Assembly: GCA_002394525.1 (NCBI GenBank)
Contig: DGUF01000085.1
Span: 1 to 6,392 of the forward strand
Direction: 5' to 3'
Length of the DNA stretch: 6,392 nucleotides
DNA from: Lachnospiraceae bacterium UBA4317
GTDB taxonomy: Bacteria; Bacillota_A; Clostridia; Lachnospirales; Lachnospiraceae
Shown one piece after another: positions 6,392 to 6,392 of the stretch. The notes beneath the pieces were generated by a model. The model was not told the DNA's origin, searched no databases, and saw nothing but the letters and a program-made list of their open reading frames with translations. Position numbers and translations under genes: made by a program. Numbering within the stretch: position 1 is the first letter of the stretch; every line of letters starts with the position of its first letter.

Positions 6392-6392
6392 C

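Overview
The window reads as ordinary chromosomal DNA from a GC-rich Gram-positive anaerobe, most likely of the class Clostridia (Lachnospiraceae-like). The basis is an FtsH with a clostridial-looking AAA/protease region, an acyl-CoA dehydrogenase resembling clostridial butyryl-CoA dehydrogenases, near-consensus TATAAT promoters and a classic U-tract terminator. The assignment is by recognition only; no search was run.

All three genes lie on the minus strand, so transcription runs from high to low coordinates. At the right edge (6391-5597) is the C-terminal two thirds of an acyl-CoA dehydrogenase. A 422-base gap follows (5596-5175). It holds a strong intrinsic terminator (5489-5454), a pair of 20-base direct repeats, a near-consensus promoter and a 5' leader. 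Next is a single 1130-residue membrane protein (5174-1782): a C-terminal MscS-type channel preceded by two large extracytoplasmic domains that look like Cache sensor modules. A 114-base gap (1781-1668) carries a second promoter, whose -35 box touches the stop codon of the channel gene, and a leader stem-loop. ftsH starts at 1667 and runs off the left edge after 555 codons, with its ATPase motifs and all three predicted zinc ligands inside the window.

The acyl-CoA dehydrogenase is separated from the rest by its terminator and belongs to another transcription unit. The channel and ftsH each have their own promoter. The two promoters are strikingly alike: the same -35 hexamer, the same 17-base spacer and the same -10 hexamer, plus matching flanks. 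This suggests the two membrane-stress genes respond to the same polymerase or regulator.

The item of most interest is the channel. Its architecture, two tandem sensor domains joined to an MscS pore, suggests a ligand-modulated rather than purely tension-gated channel. That function is inference.
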